A stretch of 64,000 nt of DNA from Conchocele bisecta (lineage: Eukaryota; Mollusca; Bivalvia; Lucinida; Thyasiridae), in assembly GCA_029237695.1 (NCBI GenBank), contig JAQRGA010000033.1, positions 62,001-126,000 on the forward strand, read 5' to 3'. The position numbers were made by a program, and so were the translations under genes. Positions 54,650 to 64,000 of this stretch are shown here, piece after piece. The notes beneath the pieces were generated by a model that made no database searches, was not told the DNA's origin, and was given only the letters and a program-made list of their open reading frames with translations. Positions within the stretch are counted from its first letter, which is position 1, and each line of letters starts with the position of its first letter.

Positions 54650-55930
54650 GAGGATAGCTTGAACGAATCAAGATCTTTCTGCAGTACGACATCCGCTGGT
54701 ATAGAATTCCATTGCACTATAGTGAGAGGAAAAAATTAGTATTTGTAGTAATCTACACGAGTATGGACCTGTTTAAATGTCATAGAGTGACAGAAGCGGG
54801 AAACTCTGTGGTTCGGTTCGAAATAGTCAGGGACGGGAATAGCCACTAAGCCATGAACTATTTTGTAGAATAGGGTAAGACGCGCATCTGCCCGACGCTG
54901 CTCGAGCTGCCTCCATCCCAGCTTTTCCAACATACTTGTGGCACTCGAGTAGGTTGAGTAATCACTCATGGTCCAACGAGCGGCACGTCGCTGGACTTTT
55001 CCATTTGTTCAGTATTTGAAATTGTGTGGGGGTCCCAGACACAGCCAGCATATCCAATTCAAGTTGGGGGCGGACAAGTGTTTTGTATGCGCACTCTCTT
55101 AATTTGGGCGATTTTGTCTTAATATTACGCTTGATGAAGCCGAGTGTACGATTAGCCTTACCTGCAACAGTATTTATGTGTTTATTCCAGGATAGGTTAT
55201 TGGATATGTCGACGCCGAGGTAGCGGGCACTGTCAGCAATCTCAAGCGTCTGGCCATGTAACTGGTAGCTCGTGTGTTTTGGCTTTTTTGACCGGCAAAT
55301 CTGAATCACCTGACATTTAGAGGGATTAAATTCCATGTCCCACGCAGCTTCCCAGTCTTGTAGAATGTTGAAATCAGTCTGCAAGGTGTTTTGGTCTGTC
55401 TGCTGGTCATCAATTGTGAGATAAATTGCTGTGTCATCAGCAAACAGCCTTACCTGGGAGGTGATACTTTCCGGTAAGTCGTTTATATCAACGAAGAATA
55501 GTATCGGACCTAGGACTGACCCTTGTGGAACGCCAGAGGTGACAGGGATAGTGTCTGAGGACTCACCTTCAAGTAGGACCGACTGTGTCCTATCACTGAG
55601 GAAGGCTCGAATCCAGTCCAGTGTCATGCCTTGAACACCGTAGGTACTTAGCTTATGGAGTAGCTTCTCGTGGGTGACTTTGTCGAATGCCTTGCTAAAG
55701 TCAAGTAGTATGAGGTCTGTTTGCCTACATTGACTGCACGTTCGTGCCAGGTCCTCGATGAGCATGGTCAGCTGTGTCTCGCATGAGCGCTTCTCCCTAA
55801 ACCCGTGCTGTAAGTCATACATAATAGTGTGTGACTCTAGCTGGCGGGCTAGGCTGGAGGCTACTATGTGTTCAAGTACCTTGCAAATAATACATGTCAG
55901 TGATATAGGACGGTAATTCGCTGCGATTGA
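54650..55930 (-). pseudogene. LINE reverse transcriptase and C-terminus
   Basis: Long open part 54962-55822 (MYDLQHGFREKRSCETQLTM). RT motifs in order are LLDFSKAFDKVTHEKL, SGVPQGSVLGPILFFVDIND, active site LFADDTAIYL, KCQVIQICR and YLGVDISNNLSWNKHI. A frameshift near 54965 leads into MLEKLGWRQLEQRRADARLT, and an in-frame TAA at 54736-54738 interrupts FFPLTIVQWNSIPADV. This is the typical CR1/jockey C-terminus, ending near 54650. The catalytic YADD-type site (FADD) is intact. Confidence 0.92.
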
Positions 55931-57339
55931 CCGGTCTCCCTGTTTGTAGGGATTGCTGAAAGATTACCTTTTGAATAGGTGCTATTTGTTCCCTTAACTC
56001 TTTCAGTACCAATGGCTTTATCGATCATATCTGGGCCCGCTGCTTTAGTCGGATTAAGGCCGTGGAGTAGCTTCATTATACCTGATGTGGAGATGTCGAT
56101 ATCGGGCATATGAGGGTAGCGCTGGGGTTGGGTTCCTCCACTCGTGCCTGGGTCAATATGTGATCTTGGAGAGAATACGGACTGAAACTGTTTTTTCAGT
56201 ATATTGGCTTTCTCTTTTGTGTCTGTGTGGAGCTTACCTTCTGACAGTAGGGGAGATATGCCTTCACTGTCTTGCCTGGCGCCCTTCAGGAACGAGAAAA
56301 GTTTTTTACTGTCGACCTTTGTGTCGCCTTCATTTTCGTCGTTGACACCTAGTAAGTCTGCAATGTAGGTTTCGTATGCTAGTTTTACCTTTTGTCTTAT
56401 TAGGTGTCGCCATTCGAGGTGCTGTTGTCTTTTCTCTGGGCAGTGAGACTTCTTGAATTTATCATAAAGTTTATTACGTTTTCGGATGGCTCGTCTAATG
56501 TCCTGTGTGATCCAGGGGAGGGATTTGTTACCTCGTATAAGCTTGGATGGAACGCACTTATCTTGGAGTTTCTGGAGATTTGACGTAAACTCATCCCAGA
56601 GGTCTTGGACAGACTTACCATTGCTCTGTGACAAGAAAGTGTCCTTGTAGGTAGACATACCAGATCTAAAAGCATCCCAGTTGGCTTTTCTATATAAGTG
56701 TACATGGCGTGGTTTAGTTTTAAGTAATTTAGGTTTCAGGTTGGCTTCGACACATACAACATCGTGATCACTGATGCCGGGAATTACAGAAACCTTACCA
56801 ATCAGTGTGTTGTTGGTGGTAAGGAAGAGATCAAGTGTATTGTTGTACCTTGTTGGTTCACTTACCAGTTGTGTTAAGCTGAAGTCGTCCATGCTATCAA
56901 CGAAACTTTCATATATACCATTATGTTGGCAGTCATGTGATATTGTGGGTGTATCTGTGCTCCAGTTGAATTTGGGCAAATTCATGTCACCAGTCACATG
57001 GACTGTACCAGGATGTTTACGTACCAGTTCCAGTGATTTCCGGAGTTCAGCGAGGCTTGTTTCGTCATTTTCATGAGGACGGTAGTAGGCAGCAAAATAA
57101 TGGGGCTGAGTACCTGTTACTTCCAACTTTACCCATGTTATTTCACAGTTTGTGGTAAATTGGGGCTCATGGCTACATATTATGCCGTTTCTTACCATTA
57201 TGAACACACCTCCACCTTTTTTACCTTTCCTGTCTAGTCTGGAAAGGCAAAATCCGCATGGAAGGAACTCAGCAGTACCAATGTCTGGGGTGAGCCATGA
57301 TTCTGTACCCACAAGAATATCTGGCTGTTCTGTGTCCAT
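55897..57339 (-). pseudogene. LINE endonuclease and start of reverse transcriptase
   Basis: Open for 480 codons from MDTEQPDILVGTESWLTPDI. Endonuclease blocks: GTESWL (catalytic glutamate), KKGGGVFIMV, YYRPHEN, VTGDMNLPKFNW, NTLDLFLTT and ISDHDVVCVE (catalytic SDH). A spacer includes WITQDIRRAIRKRNKLYDKF, and the first reverse-transcriptase block is NPTKAAGPDMID. Immediately after, the frame breaks (a deletion of about a hundred bases plus a shift), and RSIAANYRPISLT-type sequence resumes in another frame around 55930. Confidence 0.9.
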
Positions 57340-57341
57340 GG

Positions 57342-58039
57342 CCTAGTGCATGAAAGTCACCTATTTTGTTCATCACAGAACGAAAGTTTACGTTTAGTAT
57401 CTTTAATTTCCGTGGGGTGTTTTTGTTACACTTATTGTTACTCGACTTTTTGGGGGTAGATGTGAGTGGGCAGTCCGACTCAGACTCGGAATCAGTGAGG
57501 TCACAGTACATGTTTGGATCAGCAAGGGATGAGAGTGAGGCATCGTCAAAGTATGCCGAGCTGAAGTTTGGCAGTCCGCAATTCAAGCAAGGCCACGAGT
57601 AAGAGTCATGAACAACATGTAACTGATATGTATCCTTGGACATCCCTGAGCATACACGGTGAAACCAGGTGTCGCACGAGTCACACTGTATGGCATCAGT
57701 ATTATTTCTTACAGCTTTGCCACAGTGTCCACATGGGAATTTGGGTAACCGACCAGGGCCTGGGTTTATTTCAACATCATGGGACAGGGTAACAAGCAAA
57801 AGGCTCAGGTATACGTAGTTTGACCGAGTCCTACTGTGGTGCGAATCAGTGCCCCACTTTGCAAGCTTTGTCAACGCTTCATGATGTTTTGATTGTACAG
57901 GGATCTTGGCGGCCTTGCACAGTAACAACGAGTCCCGATTTGTACTTTCATTTTGTTGATTTAGGACGGTCGTTTGTGGCTTGAATATAGAGACAGCACA
58001 ATTTAAGATTACCAAACCAAACAATATACCTGTCAGCAT
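57342..58039 (-). pseudogene. LINE ORF, 5' part: signal-like leader, 2A motif, PHD finger
   Basis: The first in-frame ATG is at 58039 (MLTGILFGLVILNCAVSIF), a short hydrophobic leader like a signal peptide; the frame is open a further 28 codons upstream but without ATG. About 75 residues on comes YVYLSLLLVTLSHDVEINPGP, a leucine-rich run ending in the 2A consensus D-x-E-x-N-P-G-P (57755-57778). The PHD finger follows at once: C-x2-C (CGHC), CDSC, H in WFHRVC, then CLNC, a complete Cys4-His-Cys3 set. The protein continues into KILNVNFRSVMNK, the start of the endonuclease, and is frameshifted by one base near 57340. PHD fingers at this position occur in CR1-group LINEs. Confidence 0.85.
57755..57778 (-). 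other. 2A-type ribosome-skipping motif (DVEINPGP)
   Basis: The eight residues DVEINPGP match the 2A core D(V/I)ExNPGP exactly, and the upstream context is the usual leucine-rich helix. In known 2A sequences the ribosome fails to join the final glycine and proline, releasing the upstream peptide and continuing with the downstream one. Such motifs are documented in LINEs of trypanosomes, sea urchin and oyster. Activity in this copy is untested. Confidence 0.85.
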
Positions 58040-58170
58040 CTTTCTGGCAAGGAGATAACACGGGAGATAAGTGCAAACAATGGTTGCAGACAGTATTACA
58101 AAGTAAACAAGTCTTCCTCCCACATCGACAAAAGAAAAATGGCGCTCGTGACGTCACAAAATTCGCGATC

Positions 58171-59555
58171 TGTAGCCGAGTTTGAAAAAAAAAGTGTTTC
58201 TACAACATTATTAACGCAGATTTCATGTAAATTTGAAAACTAGCATGAACAGATCAGATTTATACAAACCAAAACGAAAATATATTCACTTAAATTGTAC
58301 TTATGACTGCTTTTATTAGTAAATAAGGTAGCTTCAGATAAAGGATGTAGAGTTGACACGACGCATGCGCATATATATCTTCTTCAGCTTATACGGGGGT
58401 GTAATACTCCAAAGTGGTAAATTGTGTGCCTTTTAGTTTCGGCACATATACCAATAATATTAAATTAATTATTTAAGTCATTTGCCAGTTGCTGGGACTT
58501 AATTCCAAGTCGGTAGCGCCATTTTGGTATTGGGTAGAGTAACCTTGCAATACAAATACAAGTAAATTACAGTTATTGCGTATCTGAGTCTTCCACCTGT
58601 GATTCGTCTGAAGTACTAACACCATTATGCAAAATTTAAAACGGATAAGTGGTAAGTACAATCTTTTTAAACCGGAAACAGGTGTTTGTTTGGTTCTCTG
58701 TCAATTTATTTGCTCATCGATCCAGATTTTAACCTTTCTCCAATCTAAAACTGTAAACCATTCTGTCCTGAAAATGAATGAAGTCCCATGACTGAAAATT
58801 ATGTTCTGTCATCTGTCAAAGTTGGCGCTAACTCGCTGTAGATGCGGCCAGGTCCATCATGATACACGTGCCGGGGCGGAGCCTTGTTGTCATGGATTCC
58901 GTGACAGATCGAATGAGATTGAAGGACAAAATTTTGGCAAATGTCGCCAAAGCTGTCAAATCTGTAAGTGGCCCAATGGCAATGCCATGCCCATGGTTCT
59001 GACTCAGTCCGTTAGATTTCAAAAAATTTCCGGGGGACATGCTCCCGGACTCCCCTAGCATAATCGCTCCTCTCAGTGGAGCTCGTAAATAGAACCCCCC
59101 CCCCCCACGTTCCCCAAATGCTGGATCCGCCCCTGCAGTGTGGAAATTTCACCATGATTTTCTGAAATTTACAACTGATTCAGCGATTGTGAAATCATTG
59201 CCGTAGACACCACCACGGCAGACACGGCGTGCCGTGGCACTAATTTGTGCCATATAATGCAGGAAATACGATTTTGAGTGTCTAACTTGAATTTCTTTCT
59301 GGGGGAGGGCCCCAGAGCCCCCCGCTCAATAGTTCGCCGTGGCATTAGCCTTTTATTCACCACTACGGTAGGGAATCCAACCAAAATTTCATAATGACAA
59401 TAACACAAAGATATTAATGTACACAGTTAGATATCATTGAGAGAAAAACAGCCAAAAAAAAAGTATTCAAATCCGCCAAGAACCTTTCTGGTTACGGCAG
59501 TTTTCGTGCCAGAAATATAGTACTGTAACCGGATAGAGAAAATGCAACGGAAAAA
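58171..59555. other. gene-free stretch with repeat fragments
   Basis: Near 58583 is a solo end of the 49422 element. 58978-59060 is an inverted unit of the 115-bp repeat seen at 25.6 kb. There is a poly-C run at 59094-59107. 59290-59330 carries another GGGGGAGGGCCCCAGAGCCC fragment. No gene. Confidence 0.5.
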
Positions 59556-59558
59556 ATG

Positions 59559-59632
59559 TGCACCGACCGGGGATCGAACCCGGGACCTTCCCAACACCAG
59601 CGGGACGCGCTAACCAACTGCGCTACCGGAGC
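59559..59632 (-). tRNA. tRNA-Thr(GGT)-like sequence, probably a SINE head
   Basis: On the minus strand: GCTCCGGTAGCGCAGTTGGT, TAGCGC, anticodon arm TCCCG-CTGGTGT-TGGGA (anticodon GGT), AGGTC, T-arm CCGGG-TTCGATC-CCCGG, and 3' acceptor TCGGTGC. All arms pair, the acceptor with one mismatch and one wobble. GGT is not the usual eukaryotic threonine anticodon and the unit runs on into ACATTTTTTCCG, as at 23291, so a tRNA-derived SINE is more likely than a working tRNA gene. Confidence 0.6.
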
Positions 59633-59639
59633 ACGATGC

Positions 59640-60774
59640 TCTCGATCGGTATATTTATATCCATATTCAACTCATGATTACACATGGTACCACTTCCGTT
59701 ACAGTACTTTTGGAGATGGTCGACAAGAATTGGCAAATTGGCCGATATTCAAATTTTGACATACTTTTTTTTTTTAAAACGCAGCATAATTTTGTTTGAA
59801 AACCATTATAAAACACTTAATTCCATTACTATAAACACATAAAATAAATGATGTACCGGTAGCGAAAGAAGGCAAGATATTACACCTTAAAATCGCCATG
59901 CTGACCTATTTTCACTATCTGGGGGTATGCTGTTTGTCAAACTATATAACCTTATCACACAGTGTAGAAAGAGAGATGTAGGTGACATGGGAGAAATATT
60001 TTCGCTTGAGCACCTGAGGTGATTAACAAAAAAACACAGGTTCGGCGGAAATCCAAAATGGCCGACCAAGTCATCATATTTTATGTACAAAACAGGGTCA
60101 GGGAACACAAACAACCCTTGGCTGCTCCACCTCCCCTACCTCACTGAATCAATCAATGCAACTTTACTCTAACAACAAAATAAAAGTTATCAATGCTGTG
60201 TAACTAACTTATGATACGAGGAAGTAAATTTATTTACATCGCGAAAACCCATGACACATATTTTTTTCTGTGTAAAATGACTTAATTCTGCCAAGTTCCG
60301 GTGACAATTAAAATGGGTCCAAGTAATTAATGCATTACACAAGTCTGTTATTGCATGGCGAATATTTAACACACATGCACATAACAATGATACAACTGTC
60401 AAATATCGACTACTCGGGTACCATCCGACTTCTCATCCGGATCACGGTCACGTAGACGCTAGAATCGCTACAACTCGAGCCTGCTCAACTGAGAAAAAAA
60501 TCAAATCAATTTTAGGACATTTCAGATCGCATTTCCACCTTGAGCCGGGGGGTTATTTACAATAATATCACTTGAAAACATTAAAGAAGGGTTTATATTA
60601 TTCAAATCATTCACCTGTTGGGTGTATTGGAATTTTTTTGTTAAATTCAACGTCAAAAACTTACGGATCAAATATTTTTGCGCCAACGCGACTTTTTCAT
60701 CAACAGGATAGCCAATGATGAAAATTGGGGCTTTCCGAATGTCCTGTTCAATTATCTAAACGGAATTCTGTTTT
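59640..60774. other. gene-free stretch
   Basis: Nothing recognised. A T10-11 run at 59767 could belong to the tail of a retroposon. Confidence 0.4.
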
Positions 60775-61240
60775 CTTGCTTGGATTTGCTTCATATTTCA
60801 CACACGCATTGCTCCAACGGTCCTCTACTGCGCTGTTGCAAATCCACGTCCATCCCGCCCCTTCTAAGCCCAGGGTCAAGGTCACATACTTTGTGCATCC
60901 CGAAACCTTAACACTCGGGTAAATGGCCTATATTTTCTGTTTCCTTCCTTGGATTTGCTTCATATTCCTCCAGCGGTCCTCTACTGCGCTGTTGCAAATC
61001 CACGTCCGTCCCGCCCCTTCTAAGCCCAGGGTCAAGGTCACATACTTTGTGCATCCCGAAACCTTAACACTCGGGTAAATGGCCTATATTTTCTGCTTCC
61101 TTGCTTGGATTTGCTTCATATTTCACACACGCATTGCTCCAAGGGTCCTCTACCTCTGCTAAGCCCAGGGTCAAGGTCAAAAATACTTTGTACGCTCGAA
61201 ACCTTAACACGCTCTGGTAAATGGCTCATAAATTTTGTTT
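60775..61240 (-). repeat. ~170-bp tandem dispersed repeat, block E
   Basis: Three units: TTGCTTGGATTTGCTTCATA, CACACACGCATTGCTCCAA, CCAGGGTCAAGGTCACATAC-type and CGAAACCTTAACACTCGGGT, starting near 60775, 60955 and 61100. The middle and last units carry internal deletions. Confidence 0.9.
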
Positions 61241-61330
61241 CCCTTATCCAGCACGTTGTGTTTTCAAATGTGCCCTCGGTTCCTTTGCCGCCACCGGGCG
61301 CGCTTTGTTGTCCTCTGACAACTCTTGTTA

Positions 61331-61452
61331 GAAAATACGAGGAGGAGTAATGCCAATGTTTTCCAAAAATTTGGATATTGAATATTTTGCTTAAGCAAAA
61401 TATTCAATATCCAAATTTTTGGAAAACATTGACATTACCTCGTATTTTTTAA
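61331..61452. repeat. perfect 76-bp palindrome inside a longer inverted repeat
   Basis: 61355-61430 is its own reverse complement with no spacer (AATGTTTTCCAAAAATTTGG ... centre GCTTAAGC). Outside it, AAAATACGAGG and AGTAATG arms pair imperfectly with CATTACCTCGTATTTT. Confidence 0.96.
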
Positions 61453-61505
61453 AAATGAAAAACAGTTTTTGGTATAGGGAGGTACATACGGCATCCTATG
61501 CCAGT

Positions 61506-61908
61506 GCTCCAGATAAGCTGCATATTTGTGTAAATACCCAATTAAAATTGCAAAAAACCCAATTGAAATCAAAGTAACGAGTATCAAAAAGCAATAACAA
61601 ATTTGTGGTACCTTTATCATGCTACAGAAAACAATAAACAGACCACAAATATAGCATATATGTTTCTTATTTTCCATGAAAACACATCTTGGTATTTCAT
61701 TTAGAATTGTCTCCAAGGAAACAATTCTAATGAAATGCCAAGACATGTTTTCATTTCGAAGCAAACTATTCAATAATTGCTGTCTATTGATGTGTAAACA
61801 GTAGTGTGATTTTATTTTACCCAATTAAAATATTGAAATACCCAATTGCTTCAGATATGATGGAGTGAAAAATTCAAAATACTCAATTACTAATTGCTTA
61901 TCTGGAGC
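61506..61908. mobile_element. MITE with GCTCCAGATAAG ends, copy 2
   Basis: 403 bp; ends GCTCCAGATAAGCTGCATAT and GCTTATCTGGAGC. It holds an internal hairpin at about 61685-61750, CATTTAGAATTGTCTCCAAG / GAAACAATTCTAATGAAATG, absent from copy 1 at 30665. Confidence 0.87.
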
Positions 61909-62096
61909 CATGCTATGCACACACCCCATACCTTCTGAACAATACGTAATCGTGGTGAAAGAACAAATTAAGTCAGAAAAAAATACTCGAGTCGTCATGG
62001 TCACGGTTACCGTCAATTAACTACAACTATGCATGCATGATGGCATAGATTAATTGTTTCAAAACAGAAAAAAGATGTGTGTCATTGTCAATCAGG
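61909..62096. other. spacer between two MITEs
   Basis: No feature recognised. Confidence 0.4.
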
Positions 62097-62491
62097 GCTC
62101 CAGATAAGGAATTAGTAACTGAGTATTGTTACTCCATCATTTCTGAAGCAATTGGGTATTTCAAAATTTTAATTAGGTAAAATTAAATCACACTACTGTT
62201 TACACATCAACGGACAGAAATTATTGAATAGTTTGTTTCGAAATGAAAACATATCTTGGCATTTCATTAGAATTGTCTCCTTGGAGACAATTCTAATGAA
62301 ATACCAATATGTGTTTTCTTAGAAAATAAGAGAAATATGCTATATTTGTGGTATGTTTATTGTTTTTTCTGCAGCATGAAAAATGTTCCATCAAATTTGT
62401 ATTGCTTTTTCATACTCACTACTTCTGATTTCAATTGGGTTTTTGGCAATTTTAATTGGGTATTTACGTAAATACGCAGCTTATCTGGAGC
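62097..62491. mobile_element. MITE with GCTCCAGATAAG ends, copy 3, inverted relative to copy 2
   Basis: 395 bp; GCTCCAGATAAGGAATTAGT to CGCAGCTTATCTGGAGC. The internal hairpin (TTAGAATTGTCTCCTTGGAG, ACAATTCTAATGAAAT) is nearly perfect here. Confidence 0.88.
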
Positions 62492-63140
62492 ACTGGTCAA
62501 TTATACCAGTGTCGGTATGGCTCAAGTTGTCTTTGTCTTCTGCTTTAGCGCGGCACAGAACTTTCAAGTTGAAATGCAATTAATGTCCGCGCTGACTTTT
62601 CAGCGTGACACATACGTCAAATGCAGTCTCGTGCAGAATGCACGAGTGTTTACAGGTCTGCTCCTGAATCGTCTTGGTTGAGAACGGCAACTCTTGAAAT
62701 CTACTCCCGTACCATCCATAGGCAGAGTGACGATTCCACTCATAGGATTCCTCTGCAGAATAGCGAATCAGATCTGATTCACACTTTAGCAGTTAGTTCT
62801 GAAAGATTTTCTACATATTTTAACTGAAATGAGTGTTAATATTAGGAAAATAATATATTCAAGTAATTATGAAATAAATTTACATGTGTAGATGACCTGA
62901 TGAAGTAAATTTAAGCTAGAATTAACAAGTGACCCAGTCAGTGGCAGCCAAATTCAACATGTAAAAGTTAAGAATGATGGGGTCCATTTTCTGTAACTTA
63001 ATGCAAACAAATAATTTTCTATATGTTCTACAATGGTAAAATTTGTTTCAGAATTATTAGTTTGTATTACTTTTATATTACTAATATATTTTTCAGATGG
63101 AAAATATCTTAAATATGACATTTAACTGGCCTGTATATTG
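62492..63140 (+). repeat. segment partly duplicated at 21.6-21.8 kb
   Basis: TGTAGATGACCTGATGAAGT, AACAAGTGACCCAGTCAGTG, GCAGCCAAATTCAACATGTA and TTGTATTACTTTTATATTAC match 21640-21790 in order, with an ~80-bp insertion here. GGCAACTCTTGAAATCTACT near 62690 is shared with 21880 and 24018. Confidence 0.7.
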
Positions 63141-63144
63141 GTAT

Positions 63145-63427
63145 TGGCAAACAGTGTAGATCCAGATGAGCCGGCTCATGACAAATTTTCATATTTTTGA
63201 GAACAAAAACACCCCCTTTTCATAAATGGACTACCGGTAGTTTGAAAATAATTGTGTGATCATTGGAGTGGTTGCAAAATTAACATAATCAAAATCCATT
63301 CCAGTTACTTTTTTGAAGTGGCGATTTTTTTTCTCGAAAATTGTAATTTTTTATCGCCAATTGTTTATTTTTATCGCCAATTGCGAAAGTGGCGATCGCC
63401 AGCGGAATCCCTGGTGAAAGGGTTAAA
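63145..63427. mobile_element. piggyBac-like MITE, copy 3, damaged
   Basis: AACAGTGTAGATCCAGATGA, GCCGGCTCATGA and CAAAATCCATTCCAGTTA match 48660-48855. GGTGAAAGGGTTAA at 63414-63427 is the TTAA-flanked end. Between them (63310-63412) is an insertion with GAAGTGGCGATTTTTTT, ATCGCCAATTG repeats and GCGAAAGTGGCGATCGCC. Confidence 0.75.
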
Positions 63428-63629
63428 TCGTCACTCGCGTTTGATCGTCTATTTTAGATCCAGGAATTACAGATCCTGTCTGGCCACAGCACGGTGACGC
63501 TTCATAACCAGGACTGGCAGTGCCATCGCCTGTGTGAGCACCTCGACCATGCTCTCCTACACGGGTATGCTGTTCATCTTGTTCGTGTATGGAAACTGAT
63601 GTTTCTTTTTCTGCTGGATGGGTTGTGCA

Positions 63630-63805
63630 CACAGGTTGAAGTAACGGACTGCGGTCTATAAATACATTAAATATGCCTAAAAGCATCAATAAATGAAAAA
63701 AAATTAGCTAAGCAAACTTTTTTTAGCTTATTTTTTTTTTATTTATTGATGCGTTTAGGCATATTTAATGTATGTATAGACCTCGGTCCGTTACTTCAAC
63801 CTGTG
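63630..63805. mobile_element. hAT-like MITE with perfect 8-bp target duplication, copy 2
   Basis: 176 bp, flanked by GTTGTGCA at 63622-63629 and 63806-63813. Ends CACAGGTTGAAGTAACGGAC and GTCCGTTACTTCAACCTGTG are perfect; inner arms GCCTAAAAGCATCAATAAAT / ATTTATTGATGCGTTTAGGC. An 8-bp duplication fits the hAT superfamily. Confidence 0.93.
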
Positions 63806-63963
63806 GTTGTGCAGTTTTTTATCTACCATTTTGAGTTTGTGTGTCAAATTTGGTGTCTTTTGAAAATAATTGTGTTTCATATTATGGAAAAAATAGGAAA
63901 ATTTCTGAATGTTGGTGTATCAATTCCCAAAAATGTTATTATTTGACTGGTAAATATTTGCAA

Positions 63964-64000
63964 AAAGTGCAGATCCTGATAAGATGGCTCGTTACGAGAC
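63964..64000. mobile_element. piggyBac-like MITE fragment cut by the window edge
   Basis: AAAGTGCAGATCCTGATAAG followed by ATGGCTCGTTACGAG is the internal hairpin arm of the family at 36658 and 48628. Confidence 0.75.

Larger units (their letters stand above)
54515..58170 (-). mobile_element. CR1-like non-LTR retrotransposon with PHD finger and 2A motif
   Basis: Near full-length minus-strand LINE. 5' end near 58170 (GCTACAGATCGCGAATTTTG), a first coding part with hydrophobic N-terminus, 2A motif and PHD finger, then AP-endonuclease, reverse transcriptase and a 3' end with GCCCGCAAGGGCGTGTGGCA and an (ATAGATAG)n tail. The tail lies about 20 bp from the end of the TTAA element at 54493. At least three frame breaks and one in-frame stop (54736-54738) show this copy is dead, but decay is modest. 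Confidence 0.92.

Noticed and set aside
56085..57602. Several plus-strand frames opposite the CR1-like LINE
   Set aside because: Shadows of the endonuclease and PHD coding region on the minus strand.

Overview
The window looks like a repeat-saturated, AT-rich metazoan genome, most probably a bivalve mollusc. That assignment is inference: it rests on the dispersed-repeat families (long satellite arrays, palindromic TTAA and CWG MITEs, CR1-type and Tx1-type LINEs, a Harbinger transposon) and on a lone animal membrane-protein gene. There is no bacterial gene packing, no operon and no ribosome-binding-site pattern. Species cannot be fixed from the sequence alone. Layout: 0-2.3 kb holds dispersed repeats, a composite foldback element and a CWG-flanked MITE. 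2.3-7.5 kb is a ~124-bp satellite array split by two nested insertions: a SINE-like retroposon with a 13-bp target duplication, and 25 bp further on a 2.26-kb PIF/Harbinger element with a TAA duplication that carries decayed nuclease and Myb/MADF genes. 8.0-11.3 kb is a broken L1/Tx1-type LINE. 11.3-23 kb is mostly gene-free and contains a 45-bp satellite, a 439-441-bp MITE with internal arrays, tandem ~170-bp repeats, a (TA)n tract and a ~370-bp repeat block. 23.6-27.6 kb and 50.3-53.6 kb are diverged copies of one segmental duplication whose insertion differences give natural empty and filled sites. The only convincing intact host gene is on the minus strand at 28.0-28.9 kb: a single-exon, multi-pass membrane protein resembling the TMEM121/CECR6 family. 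30-41 kb is MITEs, a LINE 3' end, ~170-bp tandem arrays and a GC-rich Harbinger-like MITE. 41.1-43.5 kb is the wreck of a cysteine-rich, repeat-associated gene family, interrupted by foldback DNA. 44-54.5 kb is again MITEs and duplications. 54.5-58.2 kb (minus) is a near full-length CR1-like LINE whose first ORF carries a PHD finger directly after a 2A-type DVEINPGP ribosome-skipping motif. 58-64 kb is a tRNA-derived SINE, more arrays, a perfect 76-bp palindrome and further MITEs. How the parts relate: almost nothing here forms a host pathway. The logic is transposon biology, with nested insertion, non-autonomous elements that have lost or never had a transposase, satellites that share sequence with element ends, and several unrelated MITE families whose interiors are arrays of short palindromes centred on AATT.
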